Below, piece by piece: positions 8,408 to 18,182 of a stretch of 64,000 bases of DNA. This DNA comes from Rhizobiaceae bacterium (GTDB taxonomy: Bacteria; Pseudomonadota; Alphaproteobacteria; Rhizobiales; Rhizobiaceae): assembly GCA_017643495.1 (NCBI GenBank), contig JAEPNK010000003.1, forward strand, positions 62,001 to 126,000, given 5' to 3'. The notes under the pieces were generated by a model. That model searched no databases. It was not told where the DNA came from and was given only the letters and a program-made list of their open reading frames with translations. The number at the start of each line of letters is the position of its first letter. Positions within the stretch are counted from its first letter, which is position 1. Position numbers and translations under genes: made by a program.

Positions 8408-9523
8408 TCAGCCCCGGGCAAGCACACCGCCTGACACGGGGTGCTTGACGCCGGTCGTACCGGGAAAGGTGAGCGGCAGGCCCATCACACTCCTGACAGC
8501 CAGATATGCCCAGCATTCTGCCTCCATGGCATCGCCATCAAAACCGGCCTGCTCTGCAGAAATCACCTGCGCGCCCGTCGACAACGCAAACCTTGCAAGG
8601 TCGGCCATGATGTGGGGATTGTGACGCCCACCGCCGGCAATGATCCACAGATCGGGCTGTTCGGGCAGCAACCGGCCGCCATCGACAATTGCCCGGGCAG
8701 TCACCTCTGCAAGGGTCCGGGCACCATCCTCAACGCTTGCCTCACTGACATTTGGAGGGAGAAAGTCATTCCGGTCCAGTGATTTCGGCAATGGCTGTTC
8801 AAAAAACGGATGCGCACGATACCGCTCGGCCATCAACTGGTTCACGGCTCCCTCTGATGCAATCATGCCACCGTCATCATACGGGATACCGACATGGGCC
8901 TGAACCCATTGGTCAATCAGTGCATTCCCCGGACCACAGTCAAAGGCCAACAAGGGCTCTCCGACAAAGGAAATGTTTGAAATACCACCGATATTCACGA
9001 AAGCTGCCAGCCTGCCTTGATATTCATCCGGCAGGTTTCTCGACAGTGCCTGATGATAAACCGGAACGAGCGGTGCGCCCTGCCCGCCGTGTACCATGTC
9101 ATTTGCGCGCATGTCGTAAATGCAATCAATTCCGGTTTCGCGTGCAAGGCGCTCCCCGTCACCCAACTGCATGGTGAAACCCTCATCCGGTCTGTGCAGA
9201 ACCGTTTGGCCGTGGAAACCAATGCAATCTATTCCGGAAGGTTCAAGTCCGTTATCAGAAAGAAACTTCGTGACGGCGTCGACATGCCGGTCTGTAACCA
9301 GCTCTTCAACCTCGGAAAGACAGCCGGGCCGGTCCTCCCTTCGCCTGCATCCGGCGGCATCCTCAAGTGCCTTTCTGATCCGGTCGGACTCTTTTGCCCG
9401 GTATGGCTGAAACCCGGCCGGGCCGCGCCTGATGCGGTCCTTCCCGTCCGTTTCAAGCATGGCGATATCAATTCCGTCCATGCTCGTTCCGCTCATCAAG
9501 CCAATTGCCTTCTTCAAAGCCAT
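8408..9523 (-). CDS. anmK: Anhydro-N-acetylmuramic acid kinase
   Basis: A 371-residue sugar kinase starting [21 protein letters not shown], the AnmK signature. Further motifs are [22 protein letters not shown] and the ATP-site glycine-rich [11 protein letters not shown]. AnmK phosphorylates and opens 1,6-anhydro-N-acetylmuramic acid released from peptidoglycan, giving MurNAc-6-phosphate in the recycling pathway. It is divergent from tyrS with overlapping 5' regions, an arrangement often seen in rhizobia. Confidence 0.96.
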   Translation of the reverse strand: MALKKAIGLMSGTSMDGIDIAMLETDGKDRIRRGPAGFQPYRAKESDRIRKALEDAAGCRRREDRPGCLSEVEELVTDRHVDAVTKFLSDNGLEPSGIDCIGFHGQTVLHRPDEGFTMQLGDGERLARETGIDCIYDMRANDMVHGGQGAPLVPVYHQALSRNLPDEYQGRLAAFVNIGGISNISFVGEPLLAFDCGPGNALIDQWVQAHVGIPYDDGGMIASEGAVNQLMAERYRAHPFFEQPLPKSLDRNDFLPPNVSEASVEDGARTLAEVTARAIVDGGRLLPEQPDLWIIAGGGRHNPHIMADLARFALSTGAQVISAEQAGFDGDAMEAECWAYLAVRSVMGLPLTFPGTTGVKHPVSGGVLARG

Positions 9524-9618
9524 TTTACAAACCGGGACTTCCTGTTAAGAACACGCGCAGACTGGTGCCTGCACGCCAGCATCTACATTATTACCCATCA
9601 GAACAAAAGAAACCTGTC

Positions 9619-10872
9619 ATGACCGCCTTCAAGTCCGAATTTTTGCAGATACTCCAGTCCCGTGGGTTCATCCACCAGATTTCCGATCCGGAAGGACTGG
9701 ATGCCCAACTCGTGAAAGAAAGCACTTCCTGCTATATCGGCTTTGACGCAACAGCACCGAGCCTTCATGCCGGCGGCCTCGTTCAGATCATGATGCTTTA
9801 CTGGTTCCAGAAAACCGGACACCGGCCCGTTGTTCTGATGGGCGGCGGCACCACGATGGTCGGCGATCCGACAGGCAAGGATGAAAGCCGCCAGATGCTC
9901 ACGGCGGAAGCGATTGAAGACAACAAGGCAAGCATCAAGCAAGTCTTTTCAAAGTTCCTGGAGTTCGGGGACACACCGGACAAGGCGGTAATGGCAGACA
10001 ATGCCGACTGGCTGTTGTCACTCAATTACATCGAGTTTCTCAGGGATGTAGGGCGCTACCTTTCGGTAAACCAGATGCTGGCGCGTGATTCCGTCAAGCT
10101 TCGCCTTGAGCGTGAACAACATCTTTCATTCCTGGAGTTCAACTACATGTGCCTTCAGGCCTATGACTTCACGGAACTGGCCAAGCGCTATGACTGCCGC
10201 CTCCAGATGGGAGGCTCAGACCAATGGGGCAACATCCTGTCCGGTGTTGACCTTGGCCGCCGCATGGGCACGCCGCAACTCTTTGCCCTTACAACGCCGC
10301 TGCTAACCACTGCATCGGGCGCAAAAATGGGCAAAACGGTCGACGGGGCTGTCTGGCTCAGCGAAGACATGCTTTCCCCGTATGATTACTGGCAATACTG
10401 GCGCAATTGCGAAGACCGGGATGTGGGGCGGTTTATGCGGCTTTACACTGACATGCCGCTTGATGAAATTGACCGGTATGTGTCCCTTGAAGGTTCGGAA
10501 CTCAACGAGGCAAAAAAGGTTCTCGCAACCAAGGCCACGGCGATGCTTCACGGGGCCGCGGCAGCAGAACAGGCCGCCGAAACGGCAAGACGAACATTTG
10601 AAGAAGGTGCACTGGATGACACCCTTCCGACCATAACGGTTTCAGAGCAAGAGTTGCAGAGCGGAATCGGCCTGTTGTCATTGATGGTGCAGGCAGGGCT
10701 TGCGGCATCCAATGGCGAGGCCCGCCGGCATGTCAAAGGTGGCGCTGTACGGATCAATGACGAACAGGTCGGCGATGAACGGCTTTCGGTCAACCCATCC
10801 CATCTTACCGGTGAAGGTGTATTGAAGCTTTCGATGGGCAAGAAAAAACACTTTATCGTAAAGCCGGAATAA
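9619..10872 (+). CDS. tyrS: Tyrosyl-tRNA synthetase
   Basis: A 417-residue class I aminoacyl-tRNA synthetase. It has [15 protein letters not shown] (HIGH-like region), [10 protein letters not shown] (tyrosine site), the KMSKS-like [11 protein letters not shown] and a C-terminal S4 RNA-binding domain ([23 protein letters not shown]). The ATG at 9619 gives the family N-terminus [17 protein letters not shown]; the frame is open to 9505 within the anmK start region, so the longer form is unlikely. A GCCGGA/TCCGGC hairpin spans the stop codon. Confidence 0.97.
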   Translation: MTAFKSEFLQILQSRGFIHQISDPEGLDAQLVKESTSCYIGFDATAPSLHAGGLVQIMMLYWFQKTGHRPVVLMGGGTTMVGDPTGKDESRQMLTAEAIEDNKASIKQVFSKFLEFGDTPDKAVMADNADWLLSLNYIEFLRDVGRYLSVNQMLARDSVKLRLEREQHLSFLEFNYMCLQAYDFTELAKRYDCRLQMGGSDQWGNILSGVDLGRRMGTPQLFALTTPLLTTASGAKMGKTVDGAVWLSEDMLSPYDYWQYWRNCEDRDVGRFMRLYTDMPLDEIDRYVSLEGSELNEAKKVLATKATAMLHGAAAAEQAAETARRTFEEGALDDTLPTITVSEQELQSGIGLLSLMVQAGLAASNGEARRHVKGGAVRINDEQVGDERLSVNPSHLTGEGVLKLSMGKKKHFIVKPE

Positions 10873-10911
10873 TCCGGCCTTACGGTAATCCAATACATCA
10901 ACAAAACCATA

Positions 10912-13900
10912 TTAATTACTGAATTCAAAAACTTTTTTGAATACACCAGGCGCAACGATCGAGAGCGGATTGACCAGCAGCGTGGGTTTGCGCCTTGGAC
11001 CGCTCAACCGGTAGGTTATTCCAATAAACGGATTATCACGATCTGATAAAAGGTTGCCGAGCAGCGGTATTTTGGAAATTACCGAGTTCACCACATTGGC
11101 TGGCATGAAAGTGCCGGCGAGATCCATGCGATCCTTCTGGTTGTAAACGATGCCTGTCGCCGTAATACCGATTGCCGGATTACGGATGATTGCATCCTTG
11201 ATATTGAGGTAGCCATCCCCCTTTTCGATCCGGCTTTCGGCAAGCTGGAAACGGGCGCGCTTTTCCACGTCCTCGGGAATGATCGGGGTTACCTGGCCGC
11301 GTTCAGCTTTAGTCTGGCTTCGGACACTGGAAGCAAACCGAGCAAGCCTTGGTTCGTTAATGACCTCAAAATCCCTGATCCGGACTGGACCGACAAAGGG
11401 GCCGTTTTCGCTGCGCACAAGGTTGGCAACCAGTTTTCCGCCTTCCATGCGCGAATAAATGTTGGTGAATGCAAGTGCATTACCGGCATCATCACTGTTG
11501 ATGATGAAATTGGTCTGGTTGTTGGTCCGGCGTGCGGTAACCGAATAGGTGGCGCCCCTTTCATCGGTTCCGGATATGTCAACAAGAGACATCTTTCCTG
11601 CCCTGGCCTGATATCGCAGACCGGCATTGTATATCGACCTTTTCTCGAAACCCGTAATCCGTTCAAAATTGGCTGTCAGGTTCACGCTTCTCTGGCCCTG
11701 TGCCTTTGAGAACGAGCTTTCATAGATCAGCGTGTTCATGACACCGCGTGCATCATAGGAACTGCCTGAAGCGACAATCTCATAGACTCCGTTTTTCAAT
11801 TCGGCCTTGAGCCTGGCATCGTCGCCCTCGTTCAGCGAAAGCTTTTTGAGATCCGCGAGGATGAGCCCACTCCTTGAAAGAACCAGCCTGCCATTTGCAG
11901 AAAAGCCCTCACCCTGAAGACTGAAATTCTCCAGGAGGTACCTGTTGGACGTTTCCTTCATGTCAAAACTGGCTTCAGCCCTGATTTTTCTGCCCTTGCT
12001 CCAGCCTATCCACGGCAGTGACAGTGATGCGTTTGTCAGATCGACTTTGTAACTTCTGGACTTGGCTTCCTGGGTGAGTTCCACTGTGACAGGTCCCGAA
12101 ACCACTTCGCCCAGATCGATATCAAGCTTTTTGCGGTCTTCCTCATCCAGCGTTGCTGTAATCACCCGGGATCTTGAAAACTTGCCGGATTTGCCGATTG
12201 GTTCAACCAGACGCAATTCCGCGTTCATGCCGTCAACACGGCTTCTGCCGGTAACATTTGCCCGTTGCGGGTTGGCATCTATTACCAGATCAGCGTCGGC
12301 AAAATCATAGCCGCCAATCTTGCGGTTGCTGCTGGCATTGCTCAGGTCAAGAAGCACATTCCAGTTTACTTCCCCATATTCCACATCCTTGCGGATGGGG
12401 AATTCAGCGGCCACATCGGCATGCGCCTTGCCGTCAAACTGTTCGGCAGACACTTCAAGTCTCTCAAGGACCCGCAATGGCTTCCGGTTGGCAATACGGG
12501 CAATGGACCGGGCATCGCCAGCCAGGGCGATATTTGCCGAACCCCGTTTTTCTTCCGCCTCGAAATCCTCCATCACGAAACGGGCAGATTCGACAGCAAC
12601 ATCCTCGTCAACCCCTTCACTCACGGTTCCGGTGTCCATGTCTGCTGCGATTTGCATTCCTTCCAGAACGAGTTTACCCGCGCCATTGTGAATCGGAGGC
12701 ATGTCGCCAAAGGAACGGAATGAGAAATCCTCCAGATTGAGGTCGGCCCGGAAATGCTCCGGCAGCATCTTGGCCCCCTGCTTGAGGCGAAAGACGATAC
12801 CCGAAGGAATATCCGCTTTCAGGGTGCCACTCGCCACCTTACCGCCGATAATGTGATCGTGGACCCATTGCCTCGCGCCCTGCGCGATAAAGAAAGGCCA
12901 GAACTGCTTCAAGGCAACAACGGAAATCCCTTCCGTATGACCTTGCGCCTTTAGTGAAGGGGTTTCCCCGTCAAAGCCGAAGACGCCTGTACCCTGAACC
13001 GCCCCGTTCTGTGTCGTCAGAACAATGCTGTTCATTTGCAGTTCACGCTCTTCCCGGTCATACAGCCCGGCAAGCTTGAAAGCGGCTGGCAATACCGCCT
13101 CGCCCTCCATGGTTGGTGCAAATTCACCGTGCTGCATGATGATGTCATACAGTAGCGGACCGGCATAACCTGCCTTGTCGTCATGCGGTTTGACACCTCC
13201 GACAAGGGTTGCCTTGAGTTTTCCGATCTCGATTTCAGATTGCTCAAGTTCAATCTGGTTACGGGCCAGAATCAGGCTGAAATTGAGGTCTACCTTCCGC
13301 GATATGGTGGTGGCATCCTTACCAACCCGCAGGGTATGCTCACTGGTTTTCAGGTTCAGGGTCGGATCGAGTGCTGTGTGGTCTGCACGGAACCTAATTC
13401 GGCCGGCAAGATCAACCAGACCATCAGCGCCAATCACGCCCTGGTCAGTTTCCGGGTCATGCAACCATTCACGAAGCGATATGCCATTTGCATCAAAGCG
13501 GTATATGGAGCGGCCAGAACTTGCCCTTGTGTATGTAGACAGAAGGTTGATGTTGGAAAAGTCGGTACCAATCTCCGCTGTAAGCTGAAATTTGCCCTTG
13601 TCGACCGGCTCAACCAGCAAACTCTGAACAATCACAGGGTCCTGTTGGATCCTTCCGAAGACAGGCCCCGATATTTCCAGATTCTGAACTCGGAATTCAC
13701 GAAAGCCCTGCGCTTCCATGTTAGATTGCAGGCGAGCCAAGGTGACACCCATTGCATTCAGCGGCTTGTCGAGATGCGGGGGCAACAGAAACGAACTTTC
13801 CGCGCCAAGCACGGAGGCATCAAAGGACACGCCATCCACATTGACCAGATCGAATCCGGCATTGCCCGAGACAGCATCAATCAGCCTTGATTCGACCCGC

Positions 13901-14139
13901 ATGGAGCCGATCTCCGCCAACAGGGCAGAATCTGATTTGCGACGAACGGTAACCCTGTTTGCCTCAACACTTGCCTTTCCCGTGACAGAAAAACCGATAT
14001 GGACATCCGGCATCTCAACGGAAAAACCGTCCCCGACAAGGTTTTCCAGCGCATTTTCCATCCTGGTGACCAGAATCGAATCCTGCGAAGCTTTGCCGGC
14101 AAGCAGCAGGTAAGCGCCGCCAGCAAGGAAAGCGACCAC
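10912..14139 (-). CDS. Large AsmA-like (DUF3971/AsmA_2) envelope protein
   Basis: About 1,075 residues. A single N-terminal membrane span is followed by a very long, beta-rich region with repeated short strands and no cysteine, ending in an AsmA-like C-terminal domain. Bacterial AsmA/YhdP proteins of this layout are inner-membrane anchored and are thought to carry phospholipids to the outer membrane. The GTG at 14139 falls in the middle of the hydrophobic segment: in the same frame 43 more codons upstream encode a basic stretch and the rest of the helix (RFAAAFALCLGIVV), with no ATG, GTG or TTG. A CTG at 14268, 10 bases after GAGGGGG, is the best real start. Confidence 0.85.
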   Translation of the reverse strand: MVAFLAGGAYLLLAGKASQDSILVTRMENALENLVGDGFSVEMPDVHIGFSVTGKASVEANRVTVRRKSDSALLAEIGSMRVESRLIDAVSGNAGFDLVNVDGVSFDASVLGAESSFLLPPHLDKPLNAMGVTLARLQSNMEAQGFREFRVQNLEISGPVFGRIQQDPVIVQSLLVEPVDKGKFQLTAEIGTDFSNINLLSTYTRASSGRSIYRFDANGISLREWLHDPETDQGVIGADGLVDLAGRIRFRADHTALDPTLNLKTSEHTLRVGKDATTISRKVDLNFSLILARNQIELEQSEIEIGKLKATLVGGVKPHDDKAGYAGPLLYDIIMQHGEFAPTMEGEAVLPAAFKLAGLYDREERELQMNSIVLTTQNGAVQGTGVFGFDGETPSLKAQGHTEGISVVALKQFWPFFIAQGARQWVHDHIIGGKVASGTLKADIPSGIVFRLKQGAKMLPEHFRADLNLEDFSFRSFGDMPPIHNGAGKLVLEGMQIAADMDTGTVSEGVDEDVAVESARFVMEDFEAEEKRGSANIALAGDARSIARIANRKPLRVLERLEVSAEQFDGKAHADVAAEFPIRKDVEYGEVNWNVLLDLSNASSNRKIGGYDFADADLVIDANPQRANVTGRSRVDGMNAELRLVEPIGKSGKFSRSRVITATLDEEDRKKLDIDLGEVVSGPVTVELTQEAKSRSYKVDLTNASLSLPWIGWSKGRKIRAEASFDMKETSNRYLLENFSLQGEGFSANGRLVLSRSGLILADLKKLSLNEGDDARLKAELKNGVYEIVASGSSYDARGVMNTLIYESSFSKAQGQRSVNLTANFERITGFEKRSIYNAGLRYQARAGKMSLVDISGTDERGATYSVTARRTNNQTNFIINSDDAGNALAFTNIYSRMEGGKLVANLVRSENGPFVGPVRIRDFEVINEPRLARFASSVRSQTKAERGQVTPIIPEDVEKRARFQLAESRIEKGDGYLNIKDAIIRNPAIGITATGIVYNQKDRMDLAGTFMPANVVNSVISKIPLLGNLLSDRDNPFIGITYRLSGPRRKPTLLVNPLSIVAPGVFKKVFEFSN

Positions 14140-14408
14140 TATTCCAAGACACAGCGCGAATGCCGCTGCAAATCGCGTGGTACGTTTAAGGGAAGAACGC
14201 CGGACTGCGCCTGAAAGCGCCCCTCGTTGGCGTGTTGTCTTGCGGTATTCACCGCTCCTCGGTTTCAGTATTTTCGAGCCCCCTCAAAAATCTGCTCAAG
14301 CATGTGCATCATTGGCCACTTCAATGGATATCCGGTTGCTTGGCGAAGTAGCGACTCTGTATAAGCTAGCAGTTTAAATGCAGATGTTTAATGTCGAAAG
14401 GATGGCAA

Positions 14409-14882
14409 ATGTCAAAAGTTGGTGCAGGTGACAAGGCTCCCGGTTTCACGCTTCCCACTGATGGGGATGGCGAGTTTTCACTGGGCGGGCAAAATGAGGC
14501 CCCGGTTGTGCTGTTCTTTTATCCCAAGGATGACACTTCAGGATGCACCAAGGAAGCAATCGGGTTTTCGGAACACCTGGAAGATTTCAGCAAACTGGGG
14601 GTTCGCGTTGTCGGCATGTCTCCGGACCCTGTGAAAAAGCATGACAAGTTCAAGGCCAAGCACGAACTGACAGTCACACTTGTCTCCGACGAAGAAAAAA
14701 CAACGCTCGAAGATTACGGTATCTGGGTCGAGAAAAGCATGTATGGCAGGAAGTACATGGGCGTTGAACGTACAACGCTTCTGATCGGCAAGGATGGCAC
14801 GGTTCTGGAGGCATGGCACAAGGTCAAGGTTCCCGGGCATGTGGAAGCTGTCCTGGATGCCGCCAGAAAGCATTTCAGCTGA
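14409..14882 (+). CDS. bcp: Bcp/PrxQ-type peroxiredoxin
   Basis: A 157-residue thioredoxin-fold peroxidase that reduces hydroperoxides in the cytoplasm. The peroxidatic cysteine is in DDTSGCTKEAIGF. The second cysteine that many Bcp proteins have five residues later is isoleucine here, so it would work as a one-Cys type or use another resolving partner. The ATG at 14409 follows AAAGGA and gives the family start MSKVGAGDKAPGF; an in-frame ATG at 14391 adds six residues. Confidence 0.93.
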   Translation: MSKVGAGDKAPGFTLPTDGDGEFSLGGQNEAPVVLFFYPKDDTSGCTKEAIGFSEHLEDFSKLGVRVVGMSPDPVKKHDKFKAKHELTVTLVSDEEKTTLEDYGIWVEKSMYGRKYMGVERTTLLIGKDGTVLEAWHKVKVPGHVEAVLDAARKHFS

Positions 14883-14916
14883 TCCAGAGAAAACAACACC
14901 GGATAACAGTGGAATC

Positions 14917-15729
14917 ATGATGCCAATAAGCCTTGCCGACGGCGCTCTCGACGCACTTCTTTGTGCCGACCTGGATGGCAAGGTTGAACGTGTCAACCAG
15001 CTTGCCAGTGCCTGGAAGAACAAAAACCTGTCCCTGCGATCCGGCACAAGGATCCGGCCGCCTGAACGGCCCGGTCGCCCGGACAAGCCGGAACTTCTGC
15101 CTCCCGCGAATGTACCCAAACGCCCTCTTTCAAGCAGAAAAGGCAGGATTGCGCTGATACACGCCATTGCCCATATCGAGCTGAATGCGATTGATCTTGC
15201 GCTTGACATTCTGGTCCGTTTCTCCGGACAGAACATGCCCCGGTCCTTTCACGATGGCTGGTTGCGGGTTGCCCACGAGGAAGCCAAGCACTTTACCCTG
15301 CTGAGGAAACGACTTGCAGAGCATGACCATGCCTATGGAGATCTGCCTGCCCATGACGGGCTGTGGGAAGCAGCCGGGGAAACCGGTCACGACCTGATCG
15401 CGCGCCTTGCAATTGTCCCGCTCGTACTCGAAGCACGCGGCCTGGATGTCACTCCGCCCCTGATAAGCAAGCTTCGTGCGCTTGGCGATGACCAAACAGC
15501 CGATATTTTCGAAATCATCTATGAAGATGAAAAAGGCCATGTCGCTGTGGGAGCCAAATGGTTCCGGTTCCTTTGCAACCGGCATGGCATGGAGCCTGCC
15601 AACACCTTTGCAACCCTGGTGCGGCAGCATTTCCGGGGGCACTTGAAGGGCCCATTCAATGACCGGGCAAGATCGGCAAACGGTCTTACCCCCCTGTTTT
15701 ACCGCAGCCTGTCGACCGCTGGCACCTGA
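14917..15729 (+). CDS. DUF455 ferritin-like protein
   Basis: A 270-residue protein of the DUF455 family, which has a four-helix ferritin-like core. Likely di-metal ligands are visible as AHIELNAID, HEEAKHF, LEARGLD and DEKGHVAVG, i.e. the E..ExxH-type repeats of ferritin-like oxidases. The N-terminal 70 residues are proline-rich (RPPERPGRPDKPELLPP). Function is unknown; the MiaE tRNA hydroxylase is a distant relative. Two adjacent ATG codons (14917, 14920) are possible. It starts 35 bases after bcp and is probably co-transcribed. Confidence 0.85.
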   Translation: MMPISLADGALDALLCADLDGKVERVNQLASAWKNKNLSLRSGTRIRPPERPGRPDKPELLPPANVPKRPLSSRKGRIALIHAIAHIELNAIDLALDILVRFSGQNMPRSFHDGWLRVAHEEAKHFTLLRKRLAEHDHAYGDLPAHDGLWEAAGETGHDLIARLAIVPLVLEARGLDVTPPLISKLRALGDDQTADIFEIIYEDEKGHVAVGAKWFRFLCNRHGMEPANTFATLVRQHFRGHLKGPFNDRARSANGLTPLFYRSLSTAGT

Positions 15730-15747
15730 CCAACTTTCGCAAATTGT

Positions 15748-17067
15748 TCAGTTCATGAAGTGAAGCTTGTCAAACTGCGAGCGGAATTGCGAAACCTTCT
15801 TCGCCAGTGAAGCATGGTCGTTTGTGTTCAGCGCTTTTGCAATCAATCTTGCAAGATCGGCTGTGTGTTCCTTTTTCATTCCCCAACGAACCAGTTCGGG
15901 CGTACCGATCCTCAATCCGTTGAGGTCGCCCTTTACCGGGTCAATGGGCAATCCGATTCCGCAAGCAAGAAAACCGGACTTCCTGAGCAGTTTTGATGCA
16001 GCCTGCCCGCCACCAAAGCCGGCAGCTTCAACAGCAAACTGGTGCGAACCGGTGAAGTCCCGTTCCCGCGCGAATACGGGTATCCCGGCCTTGTCCAATT
16101 CCGATGCAAGGGCGCCTGCTACCTCAACCATGGTTTCCGCATACGCCTTTCCATGGGATTTCCAGTCCAGCATGGTGATGGCAAGGGCGGCTGATTTTGC
16201 CACATCGAAATTGGCAGTCATTCCCGGGAATGCAATGGCATCGAGCTTTTCGGCAAGTTCGGCTTCACTGGTCACGATCAGGCCTGCCGCAGGTCCGCCC
16301 AGACTTTTGTAGGTGCTCATGGTCATCAGATGCGCCCCTTCCCTTAGCGGGTTTGGCCAGGCATTGCCTGCAATGATCCCGCACTGGTGCGCGGCATCAA
16401 ACAGCACCTTGGCATCGTGTTCATCTGCTATTTCACGGATTTCGCGAACAGGATGCGGAAACAGGTTGAGACTGCCGCCAATGGTTATCAACCGTGGCTT
16501 GACTTGCCTTGCCATCGCACGCAAGGCGTCGACATCCACTGTAAACCCGTCCGGATTGACCGGCGCTTCATGGATGTTAAGGCCATAAAGGCCTGCGCAA
16601 CCAGCATCGTGATGGGTTACATGCCCGCCAATGGATGCCGGAGGTGCAATTATGCTGTCACCCGGCTTGCACGTGGCCATGAAGGCATAGAGATTGGACA
16701 GGGCCCCGGAAGCAACCCTTGTTTCAGCAAATTGGGCCTGAAAGACATCCGCGCAGAGTTCTGCGCAAATCACCTCTATTTCCTCAATTGCCTCAAGGCC
16801 CATTTCATACTTGTCGCCCGGGTACCCCAAAGAGGGTCTTGAACCCAGACCCGATGCTAGAACAGCCTCGGCCTTCGGATTCATCACATTGGTTGCAGGG
16901 TTGAGGTTGAAGCACTCAACCTCATGAATATTCCTGTTTTCTGCAATCAGCGCATCGATGCGACCGGCTATTTCACCAATACCGGAATCTGCCGTTTTGC
17001 GAGCAATCGCCTGCACGTAGTCTTCCGATACGGAGGGTACCCAATCACGTTTGACCAAAGATGCCAT
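15748..17067 (-). CDS. Serine hydroxymethyltransferase-like PLP enzyme with altered active site
   Basis: A 439-residue fold-type I PLP enzyme clearly related to GlyA: GYPGDKYEMG (SHMT GYPGKRYYGG), GGHVTHHDAG, LFDAAHQCG with the PLP-contact Asp and His, and the lysine segment MTMSTYKSLGGPAAG (SHMT TTTTHKTLRGP). The SEN motif with the catalytic glutamate of SHMT is replaced by ATN in LNPATNVMNP, the His before the PLP lysine is Tyr, and the second Tyr of RYYGG is Glu. It is therefore probably not the housekeeping SHMT; an aldolase or a related beta-hydroxy/alpha-methyl amino acid reaction is possible. A LysR regulator is divergent to it. Confidence 0.8.
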   Translation of the reverse strand: MASLVKRDWVPSVSEDYVQAIARKTADSGIGEIAGRIDALIAENRNIHEVECFNLNPATNVMNPKAEAVLASGLGSRPSLGYPGDKYEMGLEAIEEIEVICAELCADVFQAQFAETRVASGALSNLYAFMATCKPGDSIIAPPASIGGHVTHHDAGCAGLYGLNIHEAPVNPDGFTVDVDALRAMARQVKPRLITIGGSLNLFPHPVREIREIADEHDAKVLFDAAHQCGIIAGNAWPNPLREGAHLMTMSTYKSLGGPAAGLIVTSEAELAEKLDAIAFPGMTANFDVAKSAALAITMLDWKSHGKAYAETMVEVAGALASELDKAGIPVFARERDFTGSHQFAVEAAGFGGGQAASKLLRKSGFLACGIGLPIDPVKGDLNGLRIGTPELVRWGMKKEHTADLARLIAKALNTNDHASLAKKVSQFRSQFDKLHFMN

Positions 17068-17131
17068 GTCATTCTCCCTGTTTCATGGCGATGAAACCGG
17101 AAAGGCTTGCCGAACACAAACCAGATTTGTT

Positions 17132-17150
17132 ATTTCTTAGGCCTAGAAAT
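17132..17150. promoter_or_regulatory. Palindrome between the SHMT-like gene and its LysR regulator
   Basis: ATTTCTTAGGCCTAGAAAT has a perfect eight-base core TAGGCCTA with ATTTC and GAAAT flanks, offset by a single base. It lies in the 100-base divergent gap, just before the LysR start at 17170. Autoregulation and control of the divergent gene through such a site is typical of LysR proteins; binding is inferred. Confidence 0.4.
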
Positions 17151-17169
17151 TCCAGCCCTTGATTTTGAC

Positions 17170-18072
17170 ATGTCCGTATCCCCACCCCGACCACGCCTAC
17201 CGCATCTCAATTCGTTGAGGGCATTTGAGGCTGCAGCCAGACTGAACAGTATTGCGCTGGCAGCTGATGAACTGTGCGTCACACCTGCTGCAGTCGCGCA
17301 GCAGGTAAAGTCACTCGAAGCCTGGGTGGGCGACAAGCTGTTCTTACGCAACGCAAAAGGCGTTGAGCTGACGCCGCTTGGAGCAGCCGTGTCAGCAGAT
17401 TTCAGCAATGCATTCGATTCTCTTGTCTCATCGGTTCAGAAACTGCGGTTGAGTGCCAATCCACAGGAACTGCGCATCGCCACCATGCCAAGCATTGCGC
17501 AACTGTGGGTGTCTCCCCGGCTGCCTTTCATACGCAAGACCATGCCCGATCTGTCACTCTCCGTTACGGCGCTTGAACGGCCTCCCAACATGCGGCGTGA
17601 ACCTTTCGATCTTGCGATTTTCTATCGAGATCAAAAAGAAGAGAACCAAACCGGTTTCATAGAGGATGATGTAATTTTTCCGGTATGTGCACCGGCCATT
17701 GCCGAACGGCTAAATGCTATAGCCGATCTGAGAAACGAGGTTTTCCTCCATGACACAGCATGGAAGGAAGACTGGAAAACATGGCTTTCTGCCGCTTCGC
17801 CTGATGCCAACCTGTCAAAGAGCGGCCCGGAGTTTTCGCTCTACGCGCTGGCGCTTGAGGAATGCAAAAACGGCGCCGGCATTCTGATAGGACACGAATC
17901 CCTCGTCAGGCGACAGTTGCAGGAAGGAAGCCTGGTAGCTCCTTTTGATTTCAAGGTTACATTGCCAAGGCACCTCGCCTACACAACAAGCGAAACCTGC
18001 ACGGACAATCCTGTTTTCAGAAAAGTCATTTCCATGCTTGCGGTTTCATCCGGCATGAACACACCTGCCTGA
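17170..18072 (+). CDS. LysR-family transcriptional regulator (GcvA-like)
   Basis: A 300-residue LysR regulator. The N-terminal winged helix reads LNSLRAFEAAARLNSIALAA and VAQQVKSLEAWVGDKLFLRN, and the C-terminal two-lobed effector domain follows. The N-terminus resembles the GcvA/AmpR branch. The ATG at 17170 is preferred over the TTG at 17107 because the longer form would run over the intergenic palindrome. It probably controls the divergent SHMT-like gene, perhaps with an amino acid as effector. Confidence 0.88.
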   Translation: MSVSPPRPRLPHLNSLRAFEAAARLNSIALAADELCVTPAAVAQQVKSLEAWVGDKLFLRNAKGVELTPLGAAVSADFSNAFDSLVSSVQKLRLSANPQELRIATMPSIAQLWVSPRLPFIRKTMPDLSLSVTALERPPNMRREPFDLAIFYRDQKEENQTGFIEDDVIFPVCAPAIAERLNAIADLRNEVFLHDTAWKEDWKTWLSAASPDANLSKSGPEFSLYALALEECKNGAGILIGHESLVRRQLQEGSLVAPFDFKVTLPRHLAYTTSETCTDNPVFRKVISMLAVSSGMNTPA

Positions 18073-18182
18073 ACCGGAAATGCAAATACCCCTGTCTATG
18101 CGGTCCGGCCTTCTTCCAAACAACGCTTTGTTAACCATGATTGTTCATTGTGCTGCTGGAGTATCCAGTAGAGGCACGCTTG

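Noticed and set aside
10863-10878. GCCGGA/TCCGGC hairpin at the tyrS stop as a terminator
   Set aside because: No U-run follows on the plus strand; the stem includes the stop codon, so it is at most a weak signal.
18131-18138. TTAACCAT before the M23 peptidase as a CtrA site
   Set aside because: Only a half-site; no second TTAA at seven bases. Mentioned in the gene entry but not called.
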